Made by a program: the position numbers and the translations under genes. From assembly GCF_006711645.1 (NCBI RefSeq), contig NZ_CP041251.1:1-35253 (forward strand): a stretch of 35,253 bases of DNA. The letters run 5' to 3'. Source of the stretch: Klebsiella electrica (GTDB taxonomy: Bacteria; Pseudomonadota; Gammaproteobacteria; Enterobacterales; Enterobacteriaceae). Positions 31,979 through 35,253 of the stretch are shown in pieces (position 1 is the first letter of the stretch; every line of letters begins with the position of its first letter). Under the pieces are notes generated by a model. It was given only the letters and a program-made list of their open reading frames with translations, was not told where the DNA came from and made no database searches.

Positions 31979-32091
31979 CTTTTAACTCCTGCCACTGTGC
32001 GGCGTTGGTGTCCGGGGCGTTTCCCCTTTCGATGTGATAATAATACGATTTTTATGATCTACCGTCAATATATATTGTGTAATATTACACA
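31979..32091 (-). promoter_or_regulatory. Leading-region leader, copy B
   Basis: Nearly identical to copy A, with the palindrome at 32076-32091 and the same -35, -10, hairpin and ribosome binding site. It forms one end of the 377-bp direct repeat. Confidence 0.85.
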
Positions 32092-32355
32092 CTATTTTTT
32101 TTAAATTCCCGTCAGGGAATGGGAGGCGGAGCCGGAAGCCCCGCAGCGCAGCGAGGACAAAAAAAGCGTTACGCCGTATGGCGTGACAATTCCCCTTCCT
32201 GATAAGCCAGAACAAACTAACAGGCCACTGTATGCCGATTTGCAGCCCGGAACGGCGCAGTGGGCGCGAGCGTCAGCGAGTTTACGCCGTCATGATGCGT
32301 AGCAGCAGGGCGGGGCGCTGTACTGCGAGTGCGAGCAGAGCGAGCTACGGCTGCA
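31979..32355. repeat. Long direct repeat, copy 1 (377 bp)
   Basis: It matches 34181-34553 nearly base for base, apart from a small indel in a T-run at about 32094-32102 and single changes. It includes a leader, the 72-bp inverted core (32119-32190) and about 165 bp rich in GCGAGCG-like words. It contains no convincing gene; the 77-residue frame that crosses it is repeated with the repeat. Confidence 0.9.
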
Positions 32356-32614
32356 ATGTGCCGTTTTCAGCATTTTCAATCTCGATGATCATCATCTCAA
32401 TGATTGCTTTGTCTTTTTCTCTGAGGCCATTTGCAGAAAAATCTACATTGTAGAAATTATCTTTATTAAAGAAAAAATCACTCACTGTTAACAGTGTTGT
32501 TTTTACACCATCCGGTGTTAATTTCTTAGAAAATGTTTTTACTCTTTTTACAAGATGGTAAATACCATCATTTTTTTCTAAATAATAATGCACATCACCT
32601 TTTCTTTTTTTCAT
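32345..32614 (-). CDS. 89-residue hypothetical protein ending in the long repeat
   Basis: The protein starts MKKRKGDVHYYLEKNDGIYH and is basic at the N-terminus and acidic at the C-terminus. The stop codon and last two or three residues come from the end of the 377-bp repeat, so the original C-terminus may have been cut when the repeat arrived. Its start overlaps the stop of the upstream gene by ATGA, so the two are co-translated. The family is not recognised. Confidence 0.6.
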   Translation of the reverse strand: MKKRKGDVHYYLEKNDGIYHLVKRVKTFSKKLTPDGVKTTLLTVSDFFFNKDNFYNVDFSANGLREKDKAIIEMMIIEIENAENGTLQP

Positions 32615-33150
32615 AACTGTTTCACTGCCCCCATTAACTTAATTAGCTGATCTATGTTTAATCCCTGCACAAACAGGCCATACCCATTGTAGTGATCTGT
32701 TATTTTACCGCTGAGGCCATTATTTGCTTTAAACCCGGTTAGTGAATCGTGCCAACCTTCCAGCTTTACAAGCTGCGCCAGCATCCCTTTAATGATTCGC
32801 TCTTGTTCCAGCCCCTCCAGTTGTTTTTTTTCCGCTTCCTGCATTGTGTCCAGATCCTGCCTGGCTTGTTTCAGTATCTTATGGCGTATATCGTCGGCAA
32901 TTGCCGCCGCATTACGTGACGGCGACACGGTACACCGTGCGCCACTTCCACGCCAGTAGCGAGACTCAACGAAACCATGAATAACAATACGCCCCTTATC
33001 CTCTCTGACTGTAAGCGTATAACGTTTCAGGTTCGGCGTGGTCAGTTTTATTCGATACTGGCAATCATCCAGCAAATTGACGCGCCATTCATCCCCCAAC
33101 AAACGAGCAACCATTTCAAAAAGCGGCTGATACCGATCAAAAAAATTCAT
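32611..33150 (-). CDS. 179-residue hypothetical mobile-element protein
   Basis: The protein begins MNFFDRYQPLFEMVARLLGD. The middle (RCTVSPSRNAAAIADDIRHK) resembles a segment found in hypothetical proteins of plasmids and phages, where an S-x-S-R and a conserved A-DI helix recur. A coiled region (QARQDLDTMQEAEKKQLEGL) follows. No activity is known. It has no leader copy; the leader-C gene lies upstream with a terminator between, so a separate promoter is expected. Confidence 0.65.
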   Translation of the reverse strand: MNFFDRYQPLFEMVARLLGDEWRVNLLDDCQYRIKLTTPNLKRYTLTVREDKGRIVIHGFVESRYWRGSGARCTVSPSRNAAAIADDIRHKILKQARQDLDTMQEAEKKQLEGLEQERIIKGMLAQLVKLEGWHDSLTGFKANNGLSGKITDHYNGYGLFVQGLNIDQLIKLMGAVKQL

Positions 33151-33185
33151 TTTTTAAACCTCGCGGCTGTATGCCGTTGACGTTA

Positions 33186-33220
33186 AAACACACCCCCACC
33201 TGTCAGGCGGGGGTGTGTTT
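33186..33220. terminator. Strong GC-rich terminator
   Basis: AACACACCCCC and GGGGGTGTGTT form a long stem around CCTGTCAGGC-like bases, with T-runs on the plus side and a short one on the minus side. It separates the 97-residue gene from the 179-residue gene. Confidence 0.8.
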
Positions 33221-33513
33221 TATTTTATGATATTGCCACTTTTGATAATGTTAATTAATTCTTTTTCGCTGTACTCTTTGCCATGTTCCAGCGTGGAATA
33301 TATGTTTCCAACAATCCAATGTTTTTTTTCTTTGGTGTCAGTAAACCACCATGAATCCCGAAGAATAAAAGCAGGTTCACAATCATTGTTTTTTTCATAA
33401 ACAATGATTGTTTCCACATCCTTCCCAGGATCATTGGAACAATTTACATCTGTCCTATATTCACTTGATACTTCAATGTCAAAATGTTTTTTTAAAAATG
33501 TAGTAAAGTGCAT
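33220..33513 (-). CDS. 97-residue acidic hypothetical protein, leader unit C
   Basis: The protein begins MHFTTFLKKHFDIEVSSEYR and is acidic (DPGKDVETIIVYEKNNDCEP), with an aromatic SWWFTDTKEKKHW stretch. Small acidic proteins from leading regions are often DNA mimics or anti-defence factors, but the sequence does not show this. It is a complete unit: leader C upstream and a strong terminator at the stop. Confidence 0.7.
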   Translation of the reverse strand: MHFTTFLKKHFDIEVSSEYRTDVNCSNDPGKDVETIIVYEKNNDCEPAFILRDSWWFTDTKEKKHWIVGNIYSTLEHGKEYSEKELINIIKSGNIIK

Positions 33514-33625
33514 TTTTAACTCCTGCCACTGTGCGGCGTTGGTGTCCGGGGCGTTTCCCCTTTCGGTGTGATAATAATACGATATTTAAGATCTGCCGTC
33601 AATATATGTTGTGTAATATTACATA
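33514..33625 (-). promoter_or_regulatory. Leading-region leader, copy C
   Basis: The palindrome at 33610-33625 reads TGTGTAATATTACATA, with one change from the others; promoter and leader are conserved. Small changes such as ATTTAAGATC in place of TTTTATGATC show it has diverged slightly. Confidence 0.85.
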
Positions 33626-33664
33626 CCATATATTATAGCCGGGACTATTGCCCCGGCTCACCTC

Positions 33665-34180
33665 TTAACCCTGTTTTGTGACTCTCTGCCAGCCTGTAGA
33701 CTTGCGCTGTCCGTTTGTGCCGTACATTTCGCGGATTTCATCCATGCTGTGCTCTTTGCGGTTCCGGCTGGCTTTGTATTCATCAGGACGATAAAACCAC
33801 TGTTTTTTCTTCGCCGCCCATTTACAGCCCATTTCTTTTAATGCGTCTTTATGTTCTTTTGTTTCGCCACTGATCCAGATCCAGTTTCCAATAACTTCAT
33901 AAACCACACCAGACAGGCCAGAAAGCATATTTAATACTTTTTCGAGTTCTTCGCCAAAGTCATAACGGGCGTTTTCGTCAGCACTCTGGAATTGATTAAT
34001 TTTATCAATATTCTGCATCAGAAAATCAAATGCAGCATTGACGGCTTTCATCATATCCGCGCCAACTGGATTACGGTCAGGATGAAATTTTAAAGCGGCT
34101 TGCTTATAAGCTTTTTTAATGTCTTTTTCAGTCAGTTCACCAGATAAACCGAAAATATTTAATGCTTGCTGGATATTCAT
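33665..34180 (-). CDS. J-domain protein, leader unit D
   Basis: A 171-residue protein. The N-terminal 65 residues are a J domain with the Hsp70-activating HPD motif at 33-35 (KFHPDRNP) and helix II basic residues (EKDIKKAYKQAAL). The C-terminus contains NWIWISGETKEHKDALKEMG followed by KWAAKKKQWFYRP, a motif common in plasmid-borne proteins. It may recruit host DnaK to a plasmid or host target in new recipients. It starts after leader D; no zinc-finger or peptide-binding domain of full DnaJ is present. Confidence 0.85.
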   Translation of the reverse strand: MNIQQALNIFGLSGELTEKDIKKAYKQAALKFHPDRNPVGADMMKAVNAAFDFLMQNIDKINQFQSADENARYDFGEELEKVLNMLSGLSGVVYEVIGNWIWISGETKEHKDALKEMGCKWAAKKKQWFYRPDEYKASRNRKEHSMDEIREMYGTNGQRKSTGWQRVTKQG

Positions 34181-34292
34181 TTTTAACTCCTGCCACTGTG
34201 CGGCGTTGGTGTCCGGGGCGTTTCCCCTTTCGATGTGATAATAATACGATTTTTATGATCTGCCGTCAATATATATTGTGTAATATTACACA
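34181..34292 (-). promoter_or_regulatory. Leading-region leader, copy D
   Basis: The palindrome is at 34277-34292 with the same promoter, hairpin and ribosome binding site as copies A and B. It is the promoter-proximal end of the second long repeat. Confidence 0.85.
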
Positions 34293-34553
34293 CTTTTTTT
34301 AAATTCCCGTCAGGGAATGGGAGGCGGAGCCGGAAGCCCCGCAGCGCAGCGAGGACAAAAAAAGCGTTACGCCGTATGGCGTGACAATTCCCCTTCCTGA
34401 TAAGCCAGAACAAACTAACAGGCCACTGTATGCCGATTTGCAGCCCGGAACGGCGCAGTGGGCGCGAGCGTCAGCGAGTTTACGCCGTCATGATGCGTAG
34501 CAGCAGGGCGGGGCGCTGTACTGCGAGTGCGAGCAGAGCGAGCTACGGCTGCA
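34181..34553. repeat. Long direct repeat, copy 2 (373 bp)
   Basis: The partner of 31979-32355. The two copies enclose about 1.8 kb with four genes. After the repeat, at CTGCA, the sequence changes to the replicon-flanking region. Confidence 0.9.
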
Positions 34554-34593
34554 TCTATCAGAAACCTAAAAAACACTGATTGTCAAAATAACG

Positions 34594-34680
34594 CCTGTGA
34601 GCCACTCTGAGCCGTTTTTTTTGGTTTAGCTATAGTATGGGTCATCTTTTTCAGGAAAACCCGCCAGAATGTGATTAGTG
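34594..34680. repeat. Diverged direct repeat flanking the replicon, copy 2
   Basis: See 1354-1437. In this copy the matching minus-strand reading frame is broken by one extra A in the GAAAAAGATGA stretch. Confidence 0.6.
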
Positions 34681-34689
34681 AGCGCAAAA

Positions 34690-34757
34690 GATACCTCCGC
34701 TCGCCGCAGCCGAACGACCGAGCTTAGCGAGTCAGTGAGCGAGGAAGCGGAATAGCA
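34690..34757. other. ColE1/pMB1-like segment
   Basis: GCTCGCCGCAGCCGAACGAC and GCGAGTCAGTGAGCGAGGAA match, from memory, the sequence flanking the ColE1-type origin of pBR322, with a few changes. No ColE1 replicon is present, so it is a relic or a shared structural element beside the iteron origin. Confidence 0.5.
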
Positions 34758-34815
34758 CCAGGACGAACAGAAAGCACTTACGCCCGGTTACTGCATATCG
34801 TGATCTGCCATGAAG

Positions 34816-35032
34816 TTATTCACATGGCAGAATTTGCTCTCCCCTTAGATCCTTTTTCTTTTTTTTTCTTTTTTAAAACATTGCGATCTTGATTTTTTAT
34901 TGCATATCAATAGTTTGAGCGTTTAAAGGTGTATGCCTTCCCGGTTAAAGGTGTATGCCTTCCCGGTTAACGGTGTATGCCTTCCCGGTTAAAGGTGTAT
35001 GCCTTCCCGGTTAAAGGTGTATGCTTTCCCGG
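34816..35032 (+). other. oriV: Origin of replication: DnaA box, AT-rich stretch and iterons
   Basis: A DnaA box TTATTCACA (34816-34824) is followed by a T-rich stretch (34845-34915) and five tandem 22-bp iterons (34923-35032). The iteron core is AAAGGTGTATGCCTTCCCGG. Iteron 3 has AAC in place of AAA and iteron 5 has CTTT in place of CCTT. The 22-bp period is two helical turns, as in other iteron plasmids bound by Rep_3 proteins. Confidence 0.9.
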
Positions 35033-35120
35033 TCTGGTTGTCTGTTTTTTGCTCTTTGGTTAATTTCTGCTCTTCACCTTTAATGTTATTGATTATAAAT
35101 GACTTTATTATACGGCCTTG

Positions 35121-35249
35121 TTGATAAGTTGAAAAAAGTTAATATAATCATATTGTTATGAAAGGTGATCACATTCCCGGTTAAAGGTGGTTTTTTTGTT
35201 GATCTAAATCCACCTTTATGATTTGATTGTAGGTATCATATTAAGGGGG
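35121..35249 (+). promoter_or_regulatory. repA promoter, degenerate iteron and inverted operator
   Basis: TTGATA (35121-35126), 16 bases and TATAAT (35143-35148) form the promoter. Downstream are an iteron-like AAAGGTGATCACATTCCCGG (35162-35181) and the inverted pair TAAAGGTGG / CCACCTTTA (35183-35191 and 35209-35217). RepA dimers probably bind the inverted pair and repress repA. AAGGGGG at 35243-35249 is the ribosome binding site. Confidence 0.8.
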
Positions 35250-35253
35250 ATAC

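Noticed and set aside
31982..32215. 77-residue ORF repeated at 34183-34413
   Set aside because: The two frames are alike only because they lie in the long direct repeat. They cross the leader promoter and have no start signal; one differs by an indel in the T-run.
34923..35032. CRISPR-like array
   Set aside because: The 22-bp units are directly tandem with no spacers, and they are bound to a Rep_3 replicon; these are iterons.

Overview
The window looks like a complete circular conjugative plasmid of about 35 kb, opened at the start codon of its replication gene. The last bases (purine-rich AAGGGGG at 35243-35249) are a ribosome binding site for the ATG at position 1. The iterons, DnaA box and rep promoter at the end of the window also belong to the rep gene at its start. 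The protein families (R6K-type Rep_3 initiator, EexN lipoprotein, TopB next to H-NS, ResD-like recombinase) and the moderately AT-rich composition suggest a host in the Enterobacterales; the species cannot be told. I see no antibiotic resistance gene, insertion sequence, transposon, tRNA, rRNA or CRISPR array.

Layout. (1) 34553-35253 and 1-831: iteron origin and rep gene. (2) 832-1987: no large gene; an inverted duplication carrying a 33-residue hydrophobic peptide gene, a consensus DnaA box and one copy of a 169-bp repeat. (3) 1988-14595: a full P-type (VirB/VirD4-like) type IV secretion system in the order virB6, virB5, eex, terminator, virB1, B2, B3, B4, B7, B8, B9, B10, B11, an odd 150-residue ORF, virD4, an unknown gene and a TrbM/KikA-like gene. 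(4) 14840-20207: a tightly packed run of nuclease, three unknown genes, topoisomerase III, H-NS-like protein and a small periplasmic protein. (5) 20329-23002: a DUF2726 membrane protein, a 750-bp cassette (HTH regulator plus small membrane protein) between two copies of a 43-bp site, and a ResD-like tyrosine recombinase. (6) 23115-24114: a ParA-like ATPase and a small DNA-binding partner. (7) 24194-28344, minus strand: a large relaxase with a 330-bp tandem repeat, and its MobC/NikA-like accessory protein; oriT lies just upstream (28350-28500). (8) 28660-30532: an operon resembling traKLM or stbABC. (9) 30787-34180: a leading-region array of small, mostly unknown minus-strand genes. Four of its transcription units start with the same 112-bp promoter-leader.

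How it fits together. The relaxase and MobC act at oriT, VirD4 couples the DNA to the VirB channel, EexN limits redundant transfer, and TopB, H-NS, Nuc and the ParA/StbB-type proteins support transfer and maintenance. The most striking feature is the leading region. Four transcription units, each with unrelated genes, sit behind near-identical leaders made of a sigma70-like promoter, a GC hairpin, a ribosome binding site and an upstream palindrome of the form TGTGTA-N4-TACACA. The same palindrome lies in the promoter of the parA-like gene and before its small partner gene, so one plasmid regulator may control both partition and the leading-region genes. This resembles the CUP regulon of IncN plasmids in design but with different sequences and genes. 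If nic is where I place it, the incoming strand is the template for exactly these minus-strand genes, which fits early expression in a new host.
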